Part shown: in pieces, positions 1 through 5,892 of the stretch
Layout: each line of letters starts with the position of its first letter
How positions within the stretch are numbered: the first letter of the stretch is position 1
Position numbers and translations under genes: made by a program
Assembly: GCA_017305815.1 (NCBI GenBank)
Contig: JAFKJZ010000553.1
Location: forward strand, 1-6,206
Length of the DNA stretch: 6,206 nucleotides
Reading direction: 5' to 3'
Source of the DNA: Hyphomicrobiales bacterium
Lineage (GTDB): Bacteria > Pseudomonadota > Alphaproteobacteria > Rhizobiales > Kaistiaceae
The notes under the pieces: generated by a model
What the model saw: the letters and a program-made list of their open reading frames with translations, nothing else
Databases searched by the model: none
What the model was told of the DNA's origin: nothing

Positions 1-264
1 GATCACCGATTCCCGCACGAGGCCGACATCGCCGCGCTCGAGATAGCGGAAGCCGCCATGGGCGATGCGGGTGAGGGCGCCGCTGGCGCCGCTGGCGAAA
101 TCGTCGCGCTCGACCAGCAGCACGCGAAGCCCCTGCAGGGCGAGGTCGCGAAACGTGCCGGCGCCGGTGATGCCGCCGCCGACGACCACCGCGTCGAAGC
201 AATTGTCGGCGGCGATCTCCGCCTCCATCCGGCTCCGGTCGAGCGTCGGCAGGCCGGGGCTCAC
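1..264 (-). CDS. GlpD-like FAD-dependent glycerol-3-phosphate dehydrogenase family protein (N-terminal part, runs off the window)
   Basis: Only the first 88 codons are inside the window. The visible part is the Rossmann FAD-binding start of the GlpD/DAO family. It has a GGGITGAG dinucleotide-binding loop at residues 29-36, an acidic residue ending the second strand (E52 in LLVERDDFASG), and the family signature HGGFRYLE at 69-76. Known relatives oxidise sn-glycerol-3-phosphate or other polyol phosphates (EryB of erythritol catabolism is one) and pass electrons to the membrane quinone pool. The GTG start at 264 overlaps the mtnC stop by four bases (GTGA). It is preferred over the ATG at 228 because the stretch LDRSRM before the ATG resembles the LERDRM leader of Bacillus-type GlpD, although the ATG has a GGAG four bases upstream. 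Between FASG and HGG the sequence reads ASGALTRIA, unlike the usual TSSRSSKLI of GlpD, so the substrate may not be glycerol-3-phosphate. The family call is firm and the substrate is open. Confidence 0.85.
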   Translation of the reverse strand, partial: MSPGLPTLDRSRMEAEIAADNCFDAVVVGGGITGAGTFRDLALQGLRVLLVERDDFASGASGALTRIAHGGFRYLERGDVGLVRESVI

Positions 265-956
265 CTTGCCCCCGGGGTCAGTTCCACCTCTTCGAAGGAG
301 CGGATTTCCGCGAAGCGGGCATCGGGCGGGGTGTCCTCGCGCAGCACATGCACATTGGGCACGCCGGCCGCCGTCGCCGCCACCAGCTCGCGCGGATTGT
401 CGGAGAAGAACAGCAGCCGCTCCGGCGCGACGCCGATCGCTTCCGCGATTTTGCCATAGGACGCCGTCTCGACCTTGGCGCCGGTGTCGGTGTCGAAATG
501 GCCCTTGAACAGATAGCGCAGGTCGCCAGCCCTATTGAACTGGAAGAACTGCACCTGCGACTGGATCGAGCCGGACGAGAAGATGTAGAGCGGGATGCCG
601 GCGGCGTGCCAGCGGGTCAGCACGGCGAGCGCATCGGCGTAGATGTGGCCCTTGAATGCGCCCTCGGCATAGCCGTTTTCCCAGATCAGGCCCTGGATCT
701 TCTTCAGCGGCGGCGCCTTCTTGTCTTCGGCGAGCCAGCCGAGCAGCGTCTCGACCGGGTCGGCATCCGTCCCGGAGAGCACGACCGTGTCGGCGAGGAT
801 CTTCTGAATCACCGGATCGTCGCGGTGCGCCGCGACATAGGCTGGCATGTGCCGGCGCAGATAGCCGTAGAGCACCTCGATCACATAGGGCTGCGAGCTG
901 ATCGTGCCCTCGATGTCGAGCAGCACCACGTCCGGGGAAAAGGTCAGCTGGGTCAT
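261..956 (-). CDS. mtnC: Acireductone synthase / enolase-phosphatase E1-type HAD phosphatase
   Basis: The 231-residue product has the usual length and layout of MtnC, the HAD-superfamily enzyme that enolises and dephosphorylates 2,3-diketo-5-methylthiopentyl-1-phosphate in methionine salvage. HAD motif I is LLDIEGT with nucleophile D14 and E16. The family block LIWENGYAEGAFKGHIY lies at 90-106. Motif II is FSSGS at 126-130, the motif III lysine is K161 in GAKVETASY, and motif IV is FFSDN with D186. Deviations from the usual family pattern are SQVQFF where AQKLLF is common, GHIYADA for GH(V/I)YPDA, and SDNPREL for SDVxxEL. The ATG at 956 lies 6 bases after the mtnK stop, with a weak AAGGG (967-971) inside the end of mtnK, so translation is probably coupled. 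The stop overlaps the next gene's GTG. The protein is presumably cytoplasmic. The family call is strong, but the exact substrate is less sure because mtnA, mtnB and mtnD are not in view. Confidence 0.88.
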   Translation of the reverse strand: MTQLTFSPDVVLLDIEGTISSQPYVIEVLYGYLRRHMPAYVAAHRDDPVIQKILADTVVLSGTDADPVETLLGWLAEDKKAPPLKKIQGLIWENGYAEGAFKGHIYADALAVLTRWHAAGIPLYIFSSGSIQSQVQFFQFNRAGDLRYLFKGHFDTDTGAKVETASYGKIAEAIGVAPERLLFFSDNPRELVAATAAGVPNVHVLREDTPPDARFAEIRSFEEVELTPGAR

Positions 957-962
957 GCCGGC

Positions 963-2270
963 TCAGCCCTTCGCGTGCGGATCGAGGCCGGTGCCCTCGA
1001 AGCGCGGGATCGCGTCGAGGAAGGCGCCGAGGTCGGTGAAGCGAGCCGGGTTCTTCAGCACCTCGCGGGCGAAGGCCAGCGCATCGGCCTGCATCTCGGC
1101 GCGCCGCTTCGTGTCCTCGATCACGCCGAAATCGGCGATCTGGGCGTAGGAGATGACGCGACGGATCATCTTGATCGCGGCGAAGGCGACGAAATCGGCG
1201 AAGATCGCGTCGACATAGTCGCGCCGGATCGTGGCGAGGCGCGCCGCGCCGGCCGGGCCGGAGAAATGCGCGGCGGGGTAGAGGTCGCCGCCGGTGTCGG
1301 GGTTCTGCTCCCAGATGGCGACGAATTCGCGCCGGAAGCTGTCCCAGAGCACGGCGACCTGTTCGAGCAGCCACTGGCGATGGCTGTCGCGCTCATCGGC
1401 CGGGCGGTCATAGCCGCCCTGCGCATACCAGTTCAGGATCAGGTTCGCCGCATAGGCGCCGAGGTCGAAGCCGATCGGGCCGAAGGTGGAGAACTCGCCG
1501 TCGATGACGCGGGTGTCGTCCTCCGTCACCATTACCGAGCCGGAATGCAGGTCGCCATGCAGCAGCGCCTGGCGGTTGCTCAGGAAGGCGCTGCGGTGGC
1601 GGGCGACGGCCGTCTTCAGCTCGACATCGTCGCGGAACGCCTTGGCCCAGGCGTCGAGCTCGGTCACGAAGCGGTTGCGCCACGTCTCCTGGTAGGGATC
1701 GAGGAAGATCAGGTCGACGCTGATGCGGAGCAGCGAGCGGTTGGCGGCGAAGAGGCCGATATCCTCGAACTTGCGCTCGAACGGCACGCCGAGGTCGGAG
1801 GTGTGGAAGGCGGCCTGGGCGACATAGCGGCCGACATCGGCGGAGGCCTTCGGATAGCGGAGGCCCTCGATCAAGCCGCCGCGCAGCACGCTGTGCGGCG
1901 TGAGCTTCTCGATCACCAGGAACTGCAGCACGGGATCGAAATGCAGCAGCTTGGGCGCCAGCGCGCCGACGATCGGATCGAGCCGGCGCATGTAGCTCGC
2001 CTCGAAGAACGCCCGGTCTTCCGCCAGCGGCCAGCTCTCGCCGTGATAGCGCACCCAGGGGAGCGCCTGCTTGGCGCAGATGCCGCCCTTCGGACCGTCG
2101 ACGAGATAGACCGCGTTGATATAGCCGTCGGCGACGTCGCGGATCGTCCATTCGGACGGGGCGCCGCCGAGGATGGCGGCGATCTCCGGCAGGGTCGCCA
2201 GATGCGGGATGATGTCGGCCTGGGCCAGGACGCGATAGCCGTCGGTGCGGGCGTTCAATACTGCGGACAT
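963..2270 (-). CDS. mtnK: S-methyl-5-thioribose kinase
   Basis: MtnK phosphorylates the C1 hydroxyl of 5-methylthioribose with ATP, giving methylthioribose-1-phosphate for methionine salvage. The 435-residue product shows the family's choline/aminoglycoside-kinase-like fold markers. It has a nucleotide-loop equivalent DGYINAVYLV at 48-57, the ATP-binding lysine K67 in CAKQALPWVR followed by HGESWPL, and GLIEGLRYP at 132-140. The catalytic loop is HGDLHSGS with D240. The metal-binding DxE motif reads D257-G-E259, where most family members have DPE. The twin arginines of the substrate phosphate region are R370-R371 in KMIRR. The ATG at 2270 is chosen because AGGAGG sits four bases upstream. An in-frame ATG at 2318 would extend the protein by 16 residues into the permease gene and lacks such a site. 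The gene begins 25 bases after the second permease gene and ends 6 bases before mtnC, so it is part of the same operon. Confidence 0.93.
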   Translation of the reverse strand: MSAVLNARTDGYRVLAQADIIPHLATLPEIAAILGGAPSEWTIRDVADGYINAVYLVDGPKGGICAKQALPWVRYHGESWPLAEDRAFFEASYMRRLDPIVGALAPKLLHFDPVLQFLVIEKLTPHSVLRGGLIEGLRYPKASADVGRYVAQAAFHTSDLGVPFERKFEDIGLFAANRSLLRISVDLIFLDPYQETWRNRFVTELDAWAKAFRDDVELKTAVARHRSAFLSNRQALLHGDLHSGSVMVTEDDTRVIDGEFSTFGPIGFDLGAYAANLILNWYAQGGYDRPADERDSHRQWLLEQVAVLWDSFRREFVAIWEQNPDTGGDLYPAAHFSGPAGAARLATIRRDYVDAIFADFVAFAAIKMIRRVISYAQIADFGVIEDTKRRAEMQADALAFAREVLKNPARFTDLGAFLDAIPRFEGTGLDPHAKG

Positions 2271-2274
2271 GGAT

Positions 2275-2280
2275 CCTCCT
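2275..2280 (-). promoter_or_regulatory. Strong Shine-Dalgarno site that sets the mtnK start
   Basis: On the minus strand AGGAGG is followed by four bases and then ATG at 2270. This is the best ribosome binding site in the window and decides against the upstream ATG at 2318. It lies in the 25-base gap after the permease stop, so mtnK can be translated independently of the transporter genes. Confidence 0.8.
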
Positions 2281-2295
2281 GATCGCGCCTTGACA

Positions 2296-3111
2296 TCATT
2301 TAACGCCGCCATGCGCAAGACCCTCGACCAGATGCTTCTGCATCAGGAGGGCGATGGCATAGATCGGCACGATGCCGGCAAGGGAAGCGGCGGCCATCTG
2401 GCCGAAATTGACGAGTCGGTCGCCCTGGAACAGCGAGATGCCGACGGTCAGCGTGCGCATGCTGTCGGACAGCGTCAGGCCGGACGCCAGCAGGAATTCG
2501 TTGAAGCTCAGGATGACGACGATGAGCGAGGTGGCGGCGATCCCCGGCGCGATCATCGGCGCGACGATGGAGACCAGCGTGCGCAGGCGGCCGGCGCCGT
2601 CGAGCGCCGCCGCCTCCTCGATCTCGACGGGCACGCGACGCAGGAAGGGCGCCAGCAGCCAGAAGGCGACCGGGATGTTGAGGAGGCCGTTGACCAGGAT
2701 CAGCCCGGCATGGGTGTTCAGGAGCCCGATCGTCTTCAACAGGAAGAAGAAAGGCAGCAGCGCCACGATCGGCGGCGCGATGTAGCTCGCGAGCGTCGCC
2801 TGCGGAAGGAACTTCCTGCCGATGCCGAGCCGGATCATCGCATAGGCGGCCGGCAGCGTGATGGCGATCGTCAGCACGCCGGAGAGCACCGAGACGACGA
2901 CCGAATTCAGGATGAAGGTCGAGAGCGACGTCGCCTCGAACGCCGCCGGCCAGTTGGCGAGCGTCGGGTCGGTCGGCCAGAACCGGCCCGCCAGCACGTC
3001 GTCCGGCCGCTTGAACGAGACCGACAGCAGATAGGCGACGGGGAGCAGGAAGAAGCCGACCGCGAAGACGGCGGCCAGGACCTGCAGGGCGCGCATCGAC
3101 GGCCGGGTCAT
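2296..3111 (-). CDS. ABC transporter permease, CUT1/MalG type (carbohydrate-type importer)
   Basis: This is the second inner-membrane subunit of the importer, 271 residues long and typical of MalG-like permeases. Hydrophobic segments are seen at about 10-30, 66-90, 104-125, 137-155, 187-207 and 241-260, which gives six helices. The cytoplasmic EAA loop that docks on the ATPase is at 166-185 (EEAAALDGAGRLRTL, then VAPM in place of the usual LP). The ATG at 3111 overlaps the stop of the preceding permease by four bases (ATGA) and has GGAG eight bases upstream (3120-3123). An open frame extends further upstream to 3492, but that part encodes an arginine/proline/histidine-rich shadow of the first permease and is not part of the protein. 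The protein should pair with the permease encoded just before it. The substrate cannot be read from permeases, but the linkage to mtnK suggests a methylthioribose-like sugar. Confidence 0.92.
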   Translation of the reverse strand: MTRPSMRALQVLAAVFAVGFFLLPVAYLLSVSFKRPDDVLAGRFWPTDPTLANWPAAFEATSLSTFILNSVVVSVLSGVLTIAITLPAAYAMIRLGIGRKFLPQATLASYIAPPIVALLPFFFLLKTIGLLNTHAGLILVNGLLNIPVAFWLLAPFLRRVPVEIEEAAALDGAGRLRTLVSIVAPMIAPGIAATSLIVVILSFNEFLLASGLTLSDSMRTLTVGISLFQGDRLVNFGQMAAASLAGIVPIYAIALLMQKHLVEGLAHGGVK

Positions 3112-4055
3112 GAATAATACTCCGACGCGCGCTGGTGCAGCCTGGCGACGGGGATCGTCACGATGCCGATGACGATGGCGAAGATGAGCGTCTGCGCGGC
3201 GGCGCGGCCGACGTCGAACTGCTCGAAGGCGAGCCGCCAGATGCCGAAGGTGGCGTTGGTGGTGGTGAAGCCGGGGCCGCCGAAGGTCAGCACGTAGACG
3301 AGGTCGAACAGCTTGAAACCGATGATCAGCTTCAGGAGGAAGATCGAGGCGAGGGGGGCCGCGACCAGCGGCAGGATGACATGGCGCAGGCGCCGCCAGC
3401 GGCCGGCGCCGTCGATCATCGACGCCTCGCGCACTCCGTCGGGCAGGCTGACCAGCGCGGCGAAGCAGAGGATCGTCACAAACGGCACCCACTGCCAGAG
3501 GTCGGCGATGCCGATCGAGATCCAGGACAGAGTCGGGCTGGCGAGGAACGACATCGGTTGGTCGATGACGCCCCAGGAGAGCAGGATGCCGTTCACAAGA
3601 CCGCCGGAGGGGGCGAGGATCAGCTTCCAGGCGATGCCGACCATGACCGGCGGCGTCATAAGCGGCAGCAGCACGAGGGTGAGCAGGAAACGGCCAGCCT
3701 TGAGCAGGGCGACGAACAGGCTCGCCAGCGCGAAGCCGATGACGAGCTCGGCCGTCGCCGAGGCGAAGGCGAAGGCGATGCTCTTCAGCACGGCGCTGTG
3801 GAAATTCGGGTCGAGCAGCGCGCGGGTGACCTGCTTCAGGCCGACAAAGGCGCCGAATGGCTTGCCGAGCGTGCTCTTGGTTAACGCAAGGCTAACAAGA
3901 AAGATCGTCGGATAGACCGTCGTGACCAGGAGCGAGACGACGAGCGGCGCGACCCAGAGGAACTTTCGCCAGTCGCGCGGCAGGGTCGGCGCGTTGCCCT
4001 GTGCTGCGGCAAGACGGCCCGGATCGGCGCGTTCGGCCTCGGGAATGCTGGTCAT
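3108..4055 (-). CDS. ABC transporter permease, CUT1/MalF-UgpA type (carbohydrate-type importer)
   Basis: This is the first of two permeases, 315 residues long. A hydrophilic N-terminus of about 30 residues is followed by hydrophobic segments at about 33-57, 89-117, 121-147, 178-203, 227-246 and 287-304. The EAA loop is REASMIDGAGRWRRLRHVILP at 209-229, matching the expected EAA-(3)-G-(9)-I-x-LP pattern, with S in place of the second A. The stretch LTFGGPGFTTTN at 256-267 followed by a helix is characteristic of MalF/UgpA-like subunits of CUT1 importers. The ATG at 4055 is chosen because AGAGGA (4061-4066) lies five bases upstream. An ATG further up at 4157 would add 34 low-complexity residues read through the intergenic palindrome and has no comparable support. 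The gene overlaps the second permease by four bases. It follows the binding-protein gene across a 164-base gap carrying a stem-loop. Confidence 0.92.
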   Translation of the reverse strand: MTSIPEAERADPGRLAAAQGNAPTLPRDWRKFLWVAPLVVSLLVTTVYPTIFLVSLALTKSTLGKPFGAFVGLKQVTRALLDPNFHSAVLKSIAFAFASATAELVIGFALASLFVALLKAGRFLLTLVLLPLMTPPVMVGIAWKLILAPSGGLVNGILLSWGVIDQPMSFLASPTLSWISIGIADLWQWVPFVTILCFAALVSLPDGVREASMIDGAGRWRRLRHVILPLVAAPLASIFLLKLIIGFKLFDLVYVLTFGGPGFTTTNATFGIWRLAFEQFDVGRAAAQTLIFAIVIGIVTIPVARLHQRASEYYS

Positions 4056-4071
4056 GCTTTTCCTCTGGCGG

Positions 4072-4083
4072 CGAGGCGCCTCG
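4072..4083. repeat. 12-base perfect palindrome upstream of the first permease
   Basis: CGAGGCGCCTCG reads the same on both strands and ends five bases from the AGAGGA ribosome binding site of the permease. As RNA it could form only a four-pair stem with a four-base loop. It may be a protein site, a weak translational element, or chance in GC-rich DNA. Confidence 0.35.
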
Positions 4084-4160
4084 AGCCGCCCGGCCGCGAT
4101 CTCAGATTGCGACGCCCGGCCCGGATGGCATGGCGACGGTCGCGACGCCATTAGCATGCT

Positions 4161-4203
4161 CTGTCACAAAAGAAAGATCCCACCCGCGAAAGCGGGTGGG
4201 ATC
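4161..4203 (-). terminator. Rho-independent terminator or attenuator after the binding-protein gene
   Basis: A perfect 12-base-pair stem (GATCCCACCCGC against GCGGGTGGGATC, 4176-4187 with 4192-4203) closes on a four-base loop, read as TTTC on the transcribed strand. On the minus strand it is followed by TTTCTTTTGTGA, a T-rich tail. It starts 16 bases after the binding-protein stop codon. On the plus strand no T run follows, so it would act only in the minus direction. In binding-protein-dependent importers such an element commonly lets the binding protein be made in excess over the membrane subunits, by partial termination and by protecting the 3' end of the mRNA. That role is inferred here. 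Confidence 0.8.
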
Positions 4204-4219
4204 GTGTCAAATCAAGCCG

Positions 4220-5542
4220 TTACTCGGCCAGGATCTGCTGCCACTGGGTGTGCGCGTCCTTGATCGCCTCCTCGGCGGTCTTGGTGCCGGCGAGCGCCAG
4301 CGCCAGCTCGTCGGCCAGCGCCTGCTGGAGCTTCGGCGATGCCGGCGTCGTCGGCCAGGGCAGGCTCTGGCCGAGCGCGTTCGAAAGCGCCGCCTGCACC
4401 TGCGGCGCGAAGGCCTTGTACTTGTCGGAATCGAGCAGCGACTGGCGGGCCGGATCGATGCCGCTGCCGGTCAGGAGCAGCAGCTCCTCCTGGTATGCCG
4501 GGCTGGTCGCGAACTTGATCAGCTGCCAGGCGGCGTCCTTCTTGGCCGAGCCGGAGGAGACGCCAAGTGCGAAGCCGGCGTTCAGCGCCAGGCGCGGCTG
4601 GGTGTTGCTGCCGCCGACGGGGATCTGCGTCACGCCCCACTTGTCGACGATCTGCGAACCCTTCGGATCCTGGGCGTAGACGCCGAGGTCGCTCCAGAAT
4701 TCGATGAAGCCGACCTTGCCGCCGAGGAATGCCGGCAGGCCTTCCTCGAAGCGGGTCTCGAGCGGCGTCGGCAGAGCATAGGGATTGGCGGCGACGAGCG
4801 CCTTGGCGGCGGCGACCGCCGCCTCGCTGTCGAGCGCCGAGCTGCCGTCGTCGTTCAGGAACTTGCCGCCGAAGCCGGCGAGGCGGTTGGCGTAGCTCGA
4901 GCCGATGATGATCGGCGCCTTGCCGCCGAGCACGGCCGCGCCATAGATGCCGTTCTTCGATTCTGCGGCGGTGATCTTCTCGATCGCGGCGAGGTATTCT
5001 TCCCAGGTCTTCGGCACGGCGACGCCGTTCCGGTCGAGGATCTCCTTGTTGTAGAAGAGGAGATGCGCGTCGCCATCATAGGGCAGGCCGAAGCGCTTGC
5101 CGTCGTGCAGCGTGTAGGCGTCGTAGACCAGCGGCAGGAAATCGTCCGGCTTGACCTCGGCCTTGTCGCGCTCGATCCACGCCGTCACGTCCTCGATCAC
5201 GCCGTCCTCGGCGAGCTGGCCCTTGGTCGGGTACCAGTAGTCGACGACGTCGAACTCGTTGACGCCGGACTGGACGTCGAGCGTCGCCTTGGCCTGGATC
5301 TGGTCGTAGGGAACGACGGTGACGTTGACCTTGGCGCCGGTCGCCGCCTCGAAATCGGCGGCCAGCTTGTTGCCGGAGACCGTGTGCGGCTGGATGACGA
5401 GCAGGTTGAGGCTCTGCCCGGCCAGCGGCTTGTCGGCGGCGAAGCCGGGACCGGCCAGCATCGGCAGCATGGCCGCGGCGGCCGCACCCTGAAGGAACCC
5501 GCGACGGCTTACGCCGCCGAACTCGTTGCGCGACCGCGACAT
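4220..5542 (-). CDS. Extracellular solute-binding protein, family 1, with Tat signal (carbohydrate-type ABC importer)
   Basis: This is the periplasmic receptor that delivers substrate to the permease pair encoded downstream. The 440-residue product begins with a twin-arginine signal: SRRGFLQ at 12-18, a hydrophobic alanine-rich stretch to about residue 30, and a likely signal peptidase site after A35 or A36 (GPGFAAD). The mature part looks like family 1 binding proteins (SBP_bac_1 type). It has an early strand LNLLVIQPHT, then FEAATGAKVNVTVVPYDQIQAK, FDVVDYW, the hinge-side motif GLPYDGDAHLLFYNKEIL and KTWEEYLAAIEKI, and late motifs such as AAWQLIKFATSPAYQEELL. The ATG at 5542 has GGAGAG eight bases upstream (5551-5556). 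It is the first gene of the operon and is followed by a stem-loop, which fits the usual excess expression of binding proteins. Tat export implies folding before export. The ligand is unknown; the nearby mtnK makes a methylthioribose-like sugar the best guess. Confidence 0.92.
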   Translation of the reverse strand: MSRSRNEFGGVSRRGFLQGAAAAAMLPMLAGPGFAADKPLAGQSLNLLVIQPHTVSGNKLAADFEAATGAKVNVTVVPYDQIQAKATLDVQSGVNEFDVVDYWYPTKGQLAEDGVIEDVTAWIERDKAEVKPDDFLPLVYDAYTLHDGKRFGLPYDGDAHLLFYNKEILDRNGVAVPKTWEEYLAAIEKITAAESKNGIYGAAVLGGKAPIIIGSSYANRLAGFGGKFLNDDGSSALDSEAAVAAAKALVAANPYALPTPLETRFEEGLPAFLGGKVGFIEFWSDLGVYAQDPKGSQIVDKWGVTQIPVGGSNTQPRLALNAGFALGVSSGSAKKDAAWQLIKFATSPAYQEELLLLTGSGIDPARQSLLDSDKYKAFAPQVQAALSNALGQSLPWPTTPASPKLQQALADELALALAGTKTAEEAIKDAHTQWQQILAE

Positions 5543-5637
5543 CGGTTTGTCTCTCCTGCTCCGCCCGCGCTTCCAACATGGTGGCCGGGACTCGTTTCGG
5601 GCCGAAGTCTCCTCGAACGGCCCTGCGTCGTCGAAGC

Positions 5638-5666
5638 ATTTAATTCCAATGCAAAGTGATATTCAG
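5638..5666 (-). promoter_or_regulatory. Candidate promoter of the importer-mtnK operon
   Basis: On the minus strand the AT-rich island contains TTAAAT (5638-5643) as a possible -10 box, with CTGAAT (5661-5666) 17 bases upstream as a weak -35. Transcription would start near 5630, giving a leader of roughly 90 bases before the binding-protein ATG. The match is poor and rests mainly on the AT-rich context. The proposed -35 touches the inverted repeat at 5653-5685, so a regulator bound there would interfere with it. Confidence 0.25.
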
Positions 5667-5685
5667 GATTATTTTCTATCACATT
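5653..5685. promoter_or_regulatory. Imperfect inverted repeat, candidate operator
   Basis: AAAGTGATA at 5653-5661 faces TATCACATT at 5677-5685. The arms match at 8 of 9 positions and are separated by 15 bases, giving about 24 bases centre to centre. The repeat sits in the AT-rich island between two divergent genes, where a dimeric regulator could control both. No regulator gene is in the window, so the protein that binds is unknown. Confidence 0.45.
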
Positions 5686-5692
5686 CGTCTAG

Positions 5693-5721
5693 AGGCCAGC
5701 CTGCGGCGTTCTCCCTGGCCT
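5693..5721. repeat. Short inverted repeat AGGCCAG / CTGGCCT
   Basis: The seven-base arms at 5693-5699 and 5715-5721 pair perfectly around a 15-base spacer, immediately next to the AT-rich island. In plus-strand RNA it could form a hairpin in the leader of the peptidase gene. No T run follows, so it is not a terminator. Chance is possible for such short GC-rich arms. Confidence 0.3.
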
Positions 5722-5892
5722 TCGCTAGCATGAGCGACTTATTTCGGCTGTCGAACTCTTCGGCCGCCCGCAGCATCCGAGCCGGCCTCCTGTCGCATCC
5801 GCCGCGGTCCGGCGATCTGCGCCGGCTTGACGCTGCGGGCGAACGCCCGTCGACTGGCCGGCCATCATGCTGGCTGCGAGGTTTCCGTCCCG

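Larger units (their letters stand above)
4056..4219 (-). other. Intergenic region between the binding-protein and permease genes
   Basis: This 164-base stretch carries no gene. In transcription order it holds the stem-loop with a T-rich tail at 4203-4161, about 80 GC-rich bases with nothing recognised, a 12-base perfect palindrome at 4072-4083, and the AGAGGA ribosome binding site of the first permease at 4061-4066. No convincing separate promoter for the permeases was seen, so they are probably reached by read-through past the stem-loop. Confidence 0.6.
5543..5892. other. Divergent intergenic control region
   Basis: This region of 350 bases lies between the minus-strand importer operon and the plus-strand peptidase gene. 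It contains the ribosome binding site of the binding-protein gene, an AT-rich island at about 5638-5690 (roughly 28 percent GC in otherwise GC-rich DNA), an imperfect inverted repeat at 5653-5685, and a 7-base inverted repeat at 5693-5721. The part from about 5725 to 5890 is GC-rich. It has open frames whose translations are rich in arginine, serine and proline and match nothing I recognise, so I call no gene there. No riboswitch could be recognised. A promoter for each direction most likely lies in the AT-rich island. Confidence 0.65.

Noticed and set aside
348..2282. A very long plus-strand open frame of 644 codons opposite mtnC and mtnK.
   Set aside because: It is the mirror of real genes in GC-rich DNA. 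Its translation is low-complexity (D, E, R, G, A, H, V rich) with no recognisable domain, while the minus strand encodes clear MtnK and MtnC motifs.
2271..2318. Longer mtnK start at 2318.
   Set aside because: It would overlap the permease gene and lacks a good ribosome binding site, whereas AGGAGG lies four bases before the ATG at 2270.
3112..3492. N-terminal extension of the second permease to an ATG at 3492.
   Set aside because: The extra residues are an arginine-, histidine- and proline-rich out-of-frame reading of the first permease. The ATG at 3111 has GGAG upstream and the typical ATGA overlap.
5543..5640. Possible S-adenosylmethionine riboswitch in the leader of the operon, given the methionine-salvage genes.
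   Set aside because: I could not recognise a conserved SAM riboswitch core or pseudoknot by eye. A covariance-model search would be needed to exclude it fully.
5836..5849. Small hairpin CGGGC-GAAC-GCCCG upstream of the peptidase gene.
   Set aside because: It is only five pairs with no T run, which is expected by chance in GC-rich DNA and cannot be called a terminator.
5855..5864. Ten-base palindrome TGGCCGGCCA near the peptidase start.
   Set aside because: A short all-G/C-core palindrome is common at this base composition and has no second copy in the region.
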